64,000 nucleotides of DNA from DASQHW01 sp963837155 (GCA_963837155.1 CAWIMB010000002.1:2604001-2668000), one strand, 5' to 3'; shown: positions 17,933 to 27,308, counted from the stretch's first letter. The notes: a model not told the origin generated them from the letters alone. Numbers and translations are program-made.

Positions 17933-19527
17933 GGATTCGGCGTCAGCTCGGCGTACGAGATGCGGCCCCACGCGGATTGTGTCGGGCTCAGGAAGTAGGG
18001 CGGGCTCAGGTACTTCAACCGCGTGTCGTAGTTGTAATCCTTGTTGTAGCCGGAGACGATCACCGGCGGGTTGCCAGAGAACGTGCCGACCGGCCCGCGG
18101 AACTCCTGCGTGATGACGCCATTGATCTTGAGCGTGCCGAGCGGCGCGCCCGATGCCCAGTTCTGCACGTAGAACGAGTGGTTCAGCGAGAGGATGGCGG
18201 CGTCGATGCGCGGGTCGGTGAGCGATCCGGCCTGGTTCACGCCGGAACTGTTCACCGGGTGATACACGGTGACGTCGTTGTCGGCGACGAGACCGAGCAC
18301 GTCGTTCCCGCCCGGATAGACGTGGTACTGCACGTTTCCGGTAATGATGATGTCGTCCTCGGACGCGATCGTCAGCTGGCCATTGAGTGTGCCGCTGAGC
18401 TTGACGTCGCCGTAACACGCGGTACCACTGCACGCCGAGTAGTTCGGGTTCGACGCCGCCGTCGGGATGTTCTGCACGTAGATCACACCGTTGGCGGGCA
18501 GCGACAGGTTGCTGCCGGGCGCGCATCCGGCGTTCGTGGAGCGCGTCGTCGGACTGGTCACATCCATCTTGCCGACCCCACCGACGTTCTTCAGCGTGAT
18601 CGTGGTGGGCCCGGTGTAGAGACACCCCGTGCCGCCGACCGCGCCATCGGCCTGGTTCTTGATCGACGTGTTCGCGGGTGGGAATGCCAGCAGCGATCCC
18701 TGGGCGGGGTCGTTGTTGCGCGACCAAACGGGCGCGTTCGTACAGGACAGTGGGTTCTTCAGCGCGCCCGGGCCGCCGAACTGCGTGCTGTGGAACACGT
18801 TGTTCGCCGTCGGCGAGTTGTAGTACGTGTCGGTGTCGCCGTTGAACGTCGGGTTGCCGCACACGTACAGCCCGTCGTTCGAGTGCACCGGACCATTCAG
18901 CGTGGCGAGCGTCGTCCAGTACACGACGCTGCAGTTGTTGATGTTGTTCGGCCCGTACACCCCCGCCGCCGAATTCCACTCCCACGCATGGAACTTGCAC
19001 CCGCTGACGCTCGAACCGGAAAGCGCGGGGTCCGTGATCTCGTAGTCCGTGAGCCACAGGTAGTCGAGGAAACCCTGACGCCGCAGGCCCACCTTCACCG
19101 TGCGGATCACGTTGCGCGACTTCCCCGAGGCCGTGAGGTAGACGATGCCGGTCGACGCCGTGCTCGTCGTGTTGACGCTGTACCGGAAGAACTCGTTGTT
19201 GTTGTTCGGGCCCGGCACCGCGACCCATGTGGTGAACGCGGTGTTGCCGTCCGGCGGTGCGTTGCCGGCGTTGTACACCCAGTAGTTCTGGTTCTGGTTG
19301 AGGTGGTTGAGGTAGTCGTCGACGCCGGCTTCGGCCGCGGCCAGCGCCGCCTCGTGGTCCTGGTCACGACGAGCGAGCGGAAGTTGCTGCACCGACTGCG
19401 TGAAGATCGCGAGTGGGATCAGCGTCATCAGCATCACGACGGAGATGGCGATGATCATCGCAAGGCCGGCCTCGTCGGGCCGTCCGTCGGGACGGCGCTG
19501 GAAGCGGCGGCAGAAGAACTGGATCAT
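17923..19527 (-). CDS. PilX-like minor pilin/assembly protein, long form
   Basis: A 534-residue protein with a PilX-type N-terminus: a short charged segment, DEAGLAMIIAISVVMLMTLI (about residues 18-37) as the membrane helix, then DQDHEAALAAAEAGVDDYL, the helical signature of PilX-like proteins. The remaining 470 residues form an extracellular domain rich in Asn, Thr and Gly with several cysteines and a beta-repeat feel (SGTLNGQLTIASEDDIIITGN), as in polymer-forming or DUF4900-type pilus proteins. It is third in a minus-strand operon after a PilV-like and a PilW-like gene. A shorter counterpart (415 residues) lies in the mirror operon at 23634-24881. It may initiate or cap fibres; this is inferred. 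Confidence 0.75.
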   Translation of the reverse strand: MIQFFCRRFQRRPDGRPDEAGLAMIIAISVVMLMTLIPLAIFTQSVQQLPLARRDQDHEAALAAAEAGVDDYLNHLNQNQNYWVYNAGNAPPDGNTAFTTWVAVPGPNNNNEFFRYSVNTTSTASTGIVYLTASGKSRNVIRTVKVGLRRQGFLDYLWLTDYEITDPALSGSSVSGCKFHAWEWNSAAGVYGPNNINNCSVVYWTTLATLNGPVHSNDGLYVCGNPTFNGDTDTYYNSPTANNVFHSTQFGGPGALKNPLSCTNAPVWSRNNDPAQGSLLAFPPANTSIKNQADGAVGGTGCLYTGPTTITLKNVGGVGKMDVTSPTTRSTNAGCAPGSNLSLPANGVIYVQNIPTAASNPNYSACSGTACYGDVKLSGTLNGQLTIASEDDIIITGNVQYHVYPGGNDVLGLVADNDVTVYHPVNSSGVNQAGSLTDPRIDAAILSLNHSFYVQNWASGAPLGTLKINGVITQEFRGPVGTFSGNPPVIVSGYNKDYNYDTRLKYLSPPYFLSPTQSAWGRISYAELTPNPAP

Positions 19528-19579
19528 CGTGCGGACGCAGCGGAGTCAGTATGACGGAGCGAGGGAGCCATGTTCATCG

Positions 19580-20223
19580 TCAGGAGTTCGGGTTGTAGTC
19601 GACGTTGCGGACATGGATGAGCGTGCTGATCACGACGGTTGGCGCGTTCGGCCGCACCCGGATGCGGAGGTTGATGGCGACCGATGCGATGCTCCGCAGC
19701 CCCGCCGTCGTCGTGATCGGCGTCGCCAACGCGTTGTTGTCTGCGTCGAAGTAGCTGAAGATCGGCTGACTCGTGTCGAGGTACCGGCCGTCGAGGCGGC
19801 TCACCGAGGAGAACATCGTGTACGCATAATTGCCGGGGCTTCCGCCGGTGTCGGCCTTGGTCGAGTCCTCGTGGAAGACGTACACGTTGGTGCCGGGCTG
19901 GAGCGCGACGTACGCGTGCAGGCGAGTCGGTCCGTTCGGGTCGCTGAGGTTCGCGTAGAACGTCACATCGTTGACGTCGGCGGACGCGAAGGCCGCCGCC
20001 GTGCTCGACGGCGCGACCGCGGTACGCAAGTCCTTGGTGATCCGGTCGGCAATCGTCTGGCCTTCGCCTTCAGCGGTGAAACGGTCGGTCGTCTTCACCG
20101 CCTGGTTCTGCATCACGATGACGACGCCGAACGCGGAGGCAACAACGAGCGACAACAGTGCGGTCGCGACCGTCAGCTCGACGACGGTGTGCCCGCCTTC
20201 GGCGCGACCGCGCGGCGAAACAT
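19580..20223 (-). CDS. PilW/GspJ-like minor pilin (one frameshift near the start)
   Basis: About 214 residues. The prepilin signature GHTVVELTVATALLSLVVA is followed by a long helix and the segment RITKDLRTAV, then PIFSYFDADNN, typical of PulJ/PilW proteins, and a C-terminal RIRVR strand. No start codon exists in the main frame between an upstream stop and the signature. The ATG at 20223 (MFRRAVAPKA) joins it if one G is missing from the GGG run near 20190, so a homopolymer indel is likely. It sits between the PilV-like gene (stop at 20229) and the PilX-like gene. Its relative in the divergent operon is at 22990-23649. Confidence 0.75.
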
Positions 20224-20228
20224 GGCGA

Positions 20229-21581
20229 TCAACTCACGACCACCGTGACAGGAGTGCCGTACGCGGTCGTCGACGCTCCGGACGCGTTCACCGCATAGAC
20301 CGCATCGGGCTTCACCCAGACGTTCACCGAGCCGACCTTCGTGCCCTTGGTCGCGGTGATCGTCCAGTGCCCGAGCGGCACCGCGGTCACGCTGTTCCCG
20401 GCGGCATCCGTAGCGACGAGCCCGAGCGTCGGCGGGCTGCCCGTGCCCGTCCCGCTCGTGCACACTGCGCCGTACGGCGCCGCGAAGCTCGTCGATTCCG
20501 CGGCCGTGACGGTCGCGCCCGACTGGGCCACGTTCGTCGCATTCTTCACGAACACCGGAAGCGTGTAGAGCGGCACCGTCGTGTTCACGCTCCCACCCGC
20601 GCTCACACCCAGCGGCGCCGGTGCACCGGTCGGATAGAAGAGGTTGCGGTTCGTGTCCTTGCCCACCGGACTGTTGTCGGTGCAGTTGCCCGCGAACACC
20701 GTGTAGCCGTTCGCGTACGGATACAGCGGCGTGAGCGACGTGAGGCCCGCGGCGAACGAGTACTGGGAGTACGGCTGCAGCCCGGTGTTCGCGACCGACA
20801 ACCGGATGCCGGTCGCCGGCGTCGCCACCGAATTGGACCAGGCGGTCACGTTGATGGTCGCGGCCTGGTCGTAGTTGAACAGCAGCGAGGCCGTCTGGCC
20901 GACCGACACCGAGGTGTTCTGGACCGGGGTGACATTCTCCTGGTCACCGACGCCGGTTCCCTCGATGACCGACACCGCGTACGTGCCCGTGTCGAGGAAC
21001 GGGAAGAACGCGCAACCCTCTGCCGTCGTCTGCTGGGTCTGGGTGAGTGGGCCCTGCACCTGCACGTTGATGTTCTGTGAGACGGCGCCCGAGCTGCTGT
21101 AGACCTTGACCGCAATCGACCCGGTCGACGACGAGTACGCGCCGACCGGGGGCGAGAGCGCGGTCGTCTGTTGCACGGGTTTGGTGCCGGCCATGCCCGT
21201 CCACGACACCGCCGCCGTCACCTGCATGATCTGCCCGTTGTTCGAGCCCGGGCTGTCGCACGAGCTCTGCGTGGAGCGCTGGCCGACGAACTGCACGTCC
21301 TGGGTGACCGTGTATTTCACGCTGTTGACGGTCCGCGTGTACACGGTCTGGCCGACGACGATCGACGTGAACTTCGTCGCGTCCGAGGCGGTGCCCCGCA
21401 CCTTCTCGAGCGCCTCGGTCGCGAGCTGGGCCGCCACGACCCGGTTCCTGGTGTTGCCCGAGACGATGATGCCGTTCCCGAAGAGGGCGGCCGAGCCGAC
21501 GAGGGCGATCATCAGCACGGTGATCGCGACAACGACTTCGATGACGGTGAAGCCATCGGCCGGCACACGCGGCTTGCCCAT
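20229..21581 (-). CDS. PilV-like minor pilin with a carboxypeptidase-regulatory-like domain
   Basis: A 450-residue type IV prepilin. The leader MGKPRVPAD is followed by the processing motif G-FTVIEVVVAITVLMIALVG, with the conserved E at +5. The N-terminal helix (NRVVAAQLATEALEKVRG) is PilV/GspI-like. From about 150 the protein carries an Ig-like region (VAVKVYSSSGAVSQNINVQV-like, then GCAFFPFLDTGTYAVSV) of the carboxypeptidase-regulatory type, and a further beta domain to the end. It is far longer than a classical minor pilin (about 150 residues). The ATG has GGGGGGAG four bases upstream. It is the first gene of the minus-strand minor-pilin operon and diverges from the gene at 21732. Confidence 0.82.
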   Translation of the reverse strand: MGKPRVPADGFTVIEVVVAITVLMIALVGSAALFGNGIIVSGNTRNRVVAAQLATEALEKVRGTASDATKFTSIVVGQTVYTRTVNSVKYTVTQDVQFVGQRSTQSSCDSPGSNNGQIMQVTAAVSWTGMAGTKPVQQTTALSPPVGAYSSSTGSIAVKVYSSSGAVSQNINVQVQGPLTQTQQTTAEGCAFFPFLDTGTYAVSVIEGTGVGDQENVTPVQNTSVSVGQTASLLFNYDQAATINVTAWSNSVATPATGIRLSVANTGLQPYSQYSFAAGLTSLTPLYPYANGYTVFAGNCTDNSPVGKDTNRNLFYPTGAPAPLGVSAGGSVNTTVPLYTLPVFVKNATNVAQSGATVTAAESTSFAAPYGAVCTSGTGTGSPPTLGLVATDAAGNSVTAVPLGHWTITATKGTKVGSVNVWVKPDAVYAVNASGASTTAYGTPVTVVVS

Positions 21582-21731
21582 GTCTCCCCCCGTGCGCCCG
21601 ACTGACCCACCCCGCCCAACGAGACATCGGTCACATCAGCGCGAGCCTTGAGCGTGCGCCGCCGATTTGTGGGGAACGAGCCCGCTCCTCCCCGCGCTGT
21701 GCCAAGAGTCACGACACCGTTGGTGTCGTCC
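21582..21731. promoter_or_regulatory. Shared divergent promoter region of the two minor-pilin operons, with a dyad
   Basis: This 150-base gap must hold promoters for both operons. A clean dyad ACGACACC-GTT-GGTGTCGT lies at 21711-21729, two bases before the plus-strand ATG. It could be an operator or an mRNA hairpin that hides the start of the plus-strand gene, which has no good ribosome site. The minus-strand gene has a strong GGGGGGAG. I saw no convincing -35/-10 pair on either strand. Confidence 0.45.
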
Positions 21732-22996
21732 ATGAGACGTACACGCGTCGGCGCTCGGCATCGAGAGACGGGGTTCACGATCATCGAGCTCACGGTCGCG
21801 CTCGGGGTTGCTCGCGGTCGTCGCGGCGTCGCTCGGCGGCGTGTTCTGGTCGGCAGTGCGCACCGCGAGCGTGGCCAACCATCGCACCGAGGCTGCCGCT
21901 ATCGCGACCCGGGAAATCGAGGGGATGCGAGCGGTCCCGTACGCCTCCGTCGGGTTCTATGGCGACGAGACCGGCTACGTCTCGACGTTCGAGAGCTTCA
22001 CGACGGTGACGTTGGCGACCACCACACCGGCCGGCACGGTGCCGCTGATACAGCCCATTGGATCTCCGATCATCCAGAGCAACATCAGCTTCGACGTTCG
22101 CCGGTACGTCGTTTGGGTGAACGCCAAGGATGTTTCGACGACCTATGCCGACGCGTACAAGCGGCTGACAGTCGTCGTGTCGTGGACCGACGCGGCCGGC
22201 CCGCACAGCGTGCGGCAGGACTCGCTGCTCTATCCGGGCGGGCAAGGCAAGTACGGCGGCGGTGCGACCGTGACGACGAACTCGACAACCCCGCCGACCA
22301 CCATTTCGCCTGTACCAACGACGCCGGTGCTCGCCGCGCCCACGGTGCCCGCCGATCCGGCCGGTCGGACCGAGATCGACCTGTCGTGGTCGCAACCGGC
22401 CGGCGGGGCCACGATCGTGTCCTACACGGTGCAGTACTCGACGAGCTCGACCTTCCCGGTCGGGAGCACGAACGCGATCCGCGAATCTTCCAACGAACTC
22501 GACCACCTATCCGGTGACAGCTTTGGCGTCGAGCACGACCTACTGGTTCCGCGTCGTGGCCAACGCCGCCACCCAGACGTCAACGTCGAACGCCCTGTCG
22601 GCGACGACCTTGGCGCAGCCTGCACCCGCGTGCACGCTCGGGCCGATCACCGTCACCGGCGCCACCACGTCGAGCACGACCGGCACGATCTTGAAGAAGC
22701 ACGGCAACAAGTCGGAGATGTCCGAAAACCTCACGCTTGGCTTCTCGACTACGGGAACGTGCACCCACACGTACAACGTCAAGGCCGTCGACCCCGCGGC
22801 CGCGGCCGACCCGGGCTCGCCATACTTCCTCACGGCGAACGGTTCTGGGAGCTACAGCGGCAGCGTGCTCTCGGACGACCAACAGGGCTGGTCGGTCGGC
22901 GTGCACACCTTCACCGTCTGGGATGTCACGAACAACGCGGCGACCACCGCGGTGAAGACCTTCAAGGTCTGCGCGATCGGGAGTTCGTCGTGCTGA
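21732..22996 (+). CDS. PilV-like minor pilin with a fibronectin type III domain (two frameshifts)
   Basis: About 420 residues. MRRTRVGARHRET precedes the prepilin motif G-FTIIELTVALG. The frame then shifts near 21808 in a GGGG run into LLAVVAASLGGVFWSAV. A PilV-type segment (TEAAAIATREIEGMRAVPY) follows, then a linker of Thr/Pro and a fibronectin III domain (APTVPADPAGRTEIDLSWSQ, VSYTVQYSTSSTF). A second shift near 22480 leads to TTYWFRVVANAA, which completes that domain, and a C-terminal beta domain ending KVCAIGSSSC. The regions match well across both shifts, so indels in the assembly are likely. It is the first gene of the plus-strand minor-pilin operon. Confidence 0.75.
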
Positions 22997-23649
22997 GCCC
23001 GCCGCACGGCGACGAGACCGACAATTCCCACGAGGCGGGGTTCACCCTGGTCGAGGTCGTCATCGCCACCGGCATCTTGCTCTTGGTGCTTGCGATGTTC
23101 TTCAACACACTCGTGAGCCTGACCAAGAGCGAGGATCGGGCGCAGCGCCTGGTCGCCAACGAGCAGAGTGTGCGCTTCGAGCTGAACCAGCTCGCGCGCG
23201 AGGTGCGGGCTGCGAACCCGCTCGTGGCTCTTTCGACCACCGCGGCATACTCGAACCAGATCGAGATGGTGCTCGGTCCGACAGGCGGCACGCAGTCGGT
23301 CGTGCGCTGGACCTATGACACCGATCCGGCGTCGCCGAACTACGAGAAGCTCGTCCGGCAGCTGATGTCCGACACCTCGTCGACCGCGGCAGTCGTCGCG
23401 ACGTCCTGGCATTTGATTCGCGTCCGCAATGTCGAGAGCGCCAAGCCGATCTTCACGTACTACGACGCGGCCGATCAGGACATGGTCGCCGACGGCAACT
23501 ACACGGCCAGTGACATCGCGAACTGTGCGATTCGCGTCCGTATTGAGCTGTCGTCCGACTCGATGCCCGGGCCCCTGCCCTTCACCGAGACCCAGGACGT
23601 CGAGCTGCGCAACCGTCTCCCTGGAGGTACGGGATGCCCATTGAAATGA
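22990..23649 (+). CDS. PilW/GspJ-like minor pilin
   Basis: A 219-residue prepilin starting with GTG at 22990, which overlaps the TGA of the preceding gene. The leader VLSPPHGDETDNSHEA ends at the processing motif G-FTLVEVVIATGILLLVLAM with E at +5. The helix RLVANEQSVRFELNQLAREVR and the later PIFTYYDAADQDM are PulJ/PilW-like and resemble the gene at 19580-20223. It is intact in one frame. It overlaps the following PilX-like gene by 16 bases, so the three plus-strand genes are translationally coupled. It probably forms part of a minor-pilin tip complex. Confidence 0.82.
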   Translation: MLSPPHGDETDNSHEAGFTLVEVVIATGILLLVLAMFFNTLVSLTKSEDRAQRLVANEQSVRFELNQLAREVRAANPLVALSTTAAYSNQIEMVLGPTGGTQSVVRWTYDTDPASPNYEKLVRQLMSDTSSTAAVVATSWHLIRVRNVESAKPIFTYYDAADQDMVADGNYTASDIANCAIRVRIELSSDSMPGPLPFTETQDVELRNRLPGGTGCPLK

Positions 23650-24881
23650 AAGAACGGGCGTGGAAACGACGCGACGAGTACGGCAACATGGTCGTCGCAA
23701 CCGCGGTCCTGATGGTTCTCGGACTGCTGAGCGCGGCGGTCGTCGCCCGCACGCTTTCCGGGATGAAGTCCACTCGCCAGGGCCAGGACTTCTCGGCGGC
23801 GCTCGCCAACGCCGACGCCGGGCTCAGCGACGCGCTTTTCCGCATCGACCAGCTCGGCAACGCAGCCGCAAGCACGTTCTGCGTGGGAAGCAACAATGCG
23901 TGCACACTGACGACCGTGCCCGGCGCGCCAGGCATGCAGTACACCGCGCGCCGCGTCGACGACAACACCTACACGGTCATGTCGAAAGGCATTGTGAACG
24001 GTCAGCCCCACGCGATCCAGGCGACCGTAAGCCGCACGTACTCGTATCCGTACGTGATCTTCGCCAGGAACGCGATCACGTTCAACGGCAACACCGGCGA
24101 CTACAACCCGACAACCGGCGTCGGCCCGATTCAAACGATGGACCCGAGCAACAACGTGGTGCTCACCCCAGCGCCCGACGTCGCAACCAACGGTCAGGTC
24201 ACGTGCAATGGTTCCGACTCTCCGGCGCACCACCAGAACTACTACAAGGGGGGCGGCACGAGCTGCGCGAACGGATACCTGGTCGCGGGCACCTACGATC
24301 CCAAAGATCCGGTCTCGTCGTGCCCGGCCGCGCCCAACGTCCCGCCGACACCATGTGTCCCTACGGGCGTACTGCCGTGCCCGGCCGTCGGCGGCACGTT
24401 GCCGGCAAGCCTCCTGCCCGGGGTCTACCAGTGCACGCAGGCCGATGCCGCCGGTGGCACGATCTCGTTCCCGGGCACGTTCACGACGGGTGCCGGTTCG
24501 AATAACAACGGGGTCGTCGAGCTCTTCGTGATGTCGACGAACGGCACGAACCTCAACGTCAGCTTCGCCGGCGCCGACGTCAATCTCAACGGCGACCCGA
24601 CCAAGCTGCGCGTCTACCTCGCGGGCGCGGGTTCGGTGCTCGAAGGCAACGGTGCGCACGCGGGGAGTTTCACCGGAATCATGTACGCACCGAACGTGGA
24701 CGCGACCGGCAACGCCTGTAAGGCGGACTGGCGCGGATCGCTGATCGTCAACACGTTCACGTGCAACGGCGGCCCGCACCTTCAGGTGCACTACGACACT
24801 CGCATCCAGACGATCGTCTCGTCCGCCTGGAGCGTCAGCAACTACACCGAGATCCCCTCGAGTCAAGTAAGTCTCCCGTAG
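23634..24881 (+). CDS. PilX-like pilus assembly protein
   Basis: A 415-residue protein with a basic N-terminus (MPIEMKERAWKRRDEYGN), one membrane helix (MVVATAVLMVLGLLSAAVV, about 19-37) and the PilX-type helix GQDFSAALANADAGLSDALF. The extracellular part has an Ala/Asn/Gly-rich beta structure and several cysteines (CNGSD, TSCANG, TPCVP, YQCTQ), followed by FTGIMYAPNVDATG as in DUF7305-like pilus proteins. It is the last gene of the plus-strand minor-pilin operon and the counterpart of 17923-19527. It converges with rel, with 114 bases between them. Confidence 0.75.
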   Translation: MPIEMKERAWKRRDEYGNMVVATAVLMVLGLLSAAVVARTLSGMKSTRQGQDFSAALANADAGLSDALFRIDQLGNAAASTFCVGSNNACTLTTVPGAPGMQYTARRVDDNTYTVMSKGIVNGQPHAIQATVSRTYSYPYVIFARNAITFNGNTGDYNPTTGVGPIQTMDPSNNVVLTPAPDVATNGQVTCNGSDSPAHHQNYYKGGGTSCANGYLVAGTYDPKDPVSSCPAAPNVPPTPCVPTGVLPCPAVGGTLPASLLPGVYQCTQADAAGGTISFPGTFTTGAGSNNNGVVELFVMSTNGTNLNVSFAGADVNLNGDPTKLRVYLAGAGSVLEGNGAHAGSFTGIMYAPNVDATGNACKADWRGSLIVNTFTCNGGPHLQVHYDTRIQTIVSSAWSVSNYTEIPSSQVSLP

Positions 24882-24995
24882 CCGCGCGACGCGGTGAGCG
24901 GAGCAGCCCGGAGGGTGCGCAGCGAACTCGCCGGGAGCAGCGAGTCCTCCCCGTCGCGGCGAAGCCGCCTCTCGGAGGTGAGTCGCGACCCAGAA
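24882..24995. terminator. Convergent gap between the PilX-like gene and rel
   Basis: This 114-base region is GC-rich and contains a small hairpin GCGGC-GAA-GCCGC at 24956-24968 plus repeated GGAGC/CGAGTC words. No T-tract is present. It most likely holds the terminators of both convergent genes; no coding potential was seen. Confidence 0.3.
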
Positions 24996-27197
24996 TTAGT
25001 GCTGGCCGGGGAGGACGCGGGCGGCGTCGTAGACGGAGTCGACGCGCTTGACGGCCGCCAGGATCGAGTCGAGGTGGCCGGGGTCGGCGAGCTCGAACTC
25101 GAAGCGCAGGCGGGCGATGCGGTCGGGCTGGGTCTGCGACGTGCAGGCGATGATGTTGACGTGGTGTTCCGACAGCACGTCGGCGACGTCGCGCAGCAGC
25201 TTCGACCGGTCGAGCGCCTCGATCTCGACCGAGACCGTGTAATTGCCGGGCGCGTCGTTGTCCCAGTCGACGTCGATCACCCGATCGGCCTGGTTGCGGA
25301 GGCTCACCGCGTTGGCGCAGTCGGTCCGGTGGACCGAGACGCCGCGGCCGCGCGTCACGAACCCCATGATCTCGTCGCCCGGGACCGGCGTACAGCAGCG
25401 TGAGAGACGAACCATCACGTCGTCGAGGCCTTCGACATGAACGCCGGCACCGACCCGGCGGCGACCGCGCGCCCGCGGCGGCCGGGTGACGGTCGTCGGC
25501 AGTTGCTCCTCGCCGCCGCGCAGCTCGCGCTGGATGCGTTGGACAACGGCCTTCCCCGACACGTGCCCTTCGCCGATGCCCGCGTACAGCGCGTCGAGGT
25601 CCAGGTAGTTGAGCTGTTCGGCAACCTTGGTCAACATCGGCGATCCTGAGAGCTTCTGCACCGGGAGCGCCTCGCGCCGCATCGCCTTCACGAGCTCATC
25701 GCGTCCATTGTCGATCGCGTCGACGCGCCGCTCACGCGAGAACCATTGCCGGATCTTCGAACGACCCCGGGGCGTGACCGCGAACTGCAACCAGTCGCGG
25801 CTCGGTCCCGCGCCTTCGACCTTGCTCGTGAAGATCTCGCACGTGTCGCCCGACTGAAGCACGCTGTCGAGCGGGATCAGCCGCCCGTTCACACGCGCAC
25901 CGATACACCGGTGCCCGACTTCGGTGTGGATGGCGTACGCGAAGTCGACCGGCGTCGCACCGGTCGGGAGCGTGATCACCATGCCCTTGGGCGTGAAGAC
26001 GAAGACCTCGTCTTGTTCGAGGTCGATCTTCAGGCTCTGCATGAACTCGGCCGGGTCGGTCGTCTCCTGCTGCCAGTCGACGATCCGCTGGAGCCACACG
26101 AGATCTTCGGTCGGGTTGCGCTGCTCCTTGTAGCCCCAGTGGGCCGCGACGCCGAACTCGGCACGCCGGTGCATGTCAATAGTGCGGATCTGGAACTCGA
26201 CCGCGCGCCCTTGGGGGCCCACCACCGTCGTGTGCAACGACTGGTAGAGGTTGAACTTCGGCATTGCGATGTAGTCCTTGAAGCGGCCTTGCACCGGCCG
26301 CCAGAGGGCGTGGATCGAGCCGAGCGCGCCGTAGCAGTCCTTCACGGACTCGACAGTGACGCGGACACCGACGAGGTCGTTGATCTCCGCGAACTCCTTG
26401 CCCCGCACGACCATCTTCTCGTAAATCGACCAGTAGTGCTTCGGGCGGCCGTTCACCTCGGCAGCAATGTGCAACTGCTCGAGACGGGCGCGGACCGCGG
26501 TGATGACATCGTCGAGGTACGCCTCCCGCTCGCCCGCGTGCTGGAGCACCATCGCCTCGATCTCGGCGTACCGCTTCGGATGCAAGACCGCGAACGCCAG
26601 ATCTTCGAGTTGCCACTTGACGTCTTGGATGCCGAGGCGGTGTGCGAGCGGCGCATAGATGTCGAGTGTCTCTTGCGCGATCCGCTTCTGCTTCGCCTCG
26701 GGGAGCGATGCGATCGTGCGCATGTTGTGGAGGCGGTCAGCGAGCTTGATCAACAGGACGCGCACGTCCTTGGCCATCGCCACGAGCATCTTGCGCATCG
26801 TGGCGGCCTGCTGCGCCTCCTTGGAGTCGAACTGAAGACGATCGAGCTTGGTGACGCCGTCGACAATCGCCGCAACGTCGGCACCGAACTGATCTTCGAG
26901 GCTCTTCAGCGTGACCGACGTGTCTTCGACGGCGTCGTGCAGCAACGCGGCCGCAAGCGTGACGTCGTCGAGCCCGAGATCCGACAGGATCATCGCGACC
27001 CCGAGGGGATGGGCGATGTACGGGTCGCCCGACCGCCGCACCTGATCGCGGTGCGCGTCGCGTGCGACCTCGTAGGCCCGTTCGATCAGCGCGCCGTCGG
27101 CCCGGCCGTTGTGTGCCTTCACCGAGTCGAGCAGCGGGCGCACAGCTGAATCGACGCTCGATCCCTTCCCGTGCCGCCGGGTCAACGTCGTCTTCAC
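24996..27197 (-). CDS. rel: Bifunctional (p)ppGpp synthetase/hydrolase Rel
   Basis: A 733-residue long RSH enzyme that makes and degrades (p)ppGpp in response to amino acid starvation. The N-terminal HD hydrolase is intact (YIAHPLGVAMILSDLG, H87-D88 in LLHDAVEDTS). The synthetase domain contains ALWRPVQGRFKDYIAMPKFN; the RFKD form is that of bifunctional enzymes. TGS follows (VFVFTPKGMVITLPTGATPVDFAYAIHTEVG), then a zinc-finger/helical region (VRLSRCCTPVPGDEIMGFVTRGRG) and an ACT domain at the C-terminus. It lies downstream of apt, as in other actinobacteria. Confidence 0.97.
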   Translation of the reverse strand: MKTTLTRRHGKGSSVDSAVRPLLDSVKAHNGRADGALIERAYEVARDAHRDQVRRSGDPYIAHPLGVAMILSDLGLDDVTLAAALLHDAVEDTSVTLKSLEDQFGADVAAIVDGVTKLDRLQFDSKEAQQAATMRKMLVAMAKDVRVLLIKLADRLHNMRTIASLPEAKQKRIAQETLDIYAPLAHRLGIQDVKWQLEDLAFAVLHPKRYAEIEAMVLQHAGEREAYLDDVITAVRARLEQLHIAAEVNGRPKHYWSIYEKMVVRGKEFAEINDLVGVRVTVESVKDCYGALGSIHALWRPVQGRFKDYIAMPKFNLYQSLHTTVVGPQGRAVEFQIRTIDMHRRAEFGVAAHWGYKEQRNPTEDLVWLQRIVDWQQETTDPAEFMQSLKIDLEQDEVFVFTPKGMVITLPTGATPVDFAYAIHTEVGHRCIGARVNGRLIPLDSVLQSGDTCEIFTSKVEGAGPSRDWLQFAVTPRGRSKIRQWFSRERRVDAIDNGRDELVKAMRREALPVQKLSGSPMLTKVAEQLNYLDLDALYAGIGEGHVSGKAVVQRIQRELRGGEEQLPTTVTRPPRARGRRRVGAGVHVEGLDDVMVRLSRCCTPVPGDEIMGFVTRGRGVSVHRTDCANAVSLRNQADRVIDVDWDNDAPGNYTVSVEIEALDRSKLLRDVADVLSEHHVNIIACTSQTQPDRIARLRFEFELADPGHLDSILAAVKRVDSVYDAARVLPGQH

Positions 27198-27221
27198 GAG
27201 TGTTTCCTGGTCGCGCTCGCT

Positions 27222-27268
27222 GCGGGCCGGGATACCCGGCCCGCGGGCGCTCGCCGCTCCGGCGAGCT
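27222..27268 (-). terminator. Hairpins between apt and rel
   Basis: A perfect 10-bp hairpin GCGGGCCGGG-ATA-CCCGGCCCGC occupies 27222-27244. A second, CTCGCCG-CTC-CGGCGAG, lies just after it. They fall in the 111-base gap between the apt stop and the rel start on the minus strand. They may end the sec-apt transcript or attenuate rel. There is no T-tract. Confidence 0.4.
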
Positions 27269-27308
27269 CGCTCCGCTGCGCTTCACTCGCCGCGTCGTGT
27301 ACAAGCGC

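Noticed and set aside
16266..18113. A plus-strand open frame of about 615 codons opposite aspS and hisS
   Set aside because: Antisense to conserved synthetase genes; no recognisable domain and a composition typical of shadow frames.
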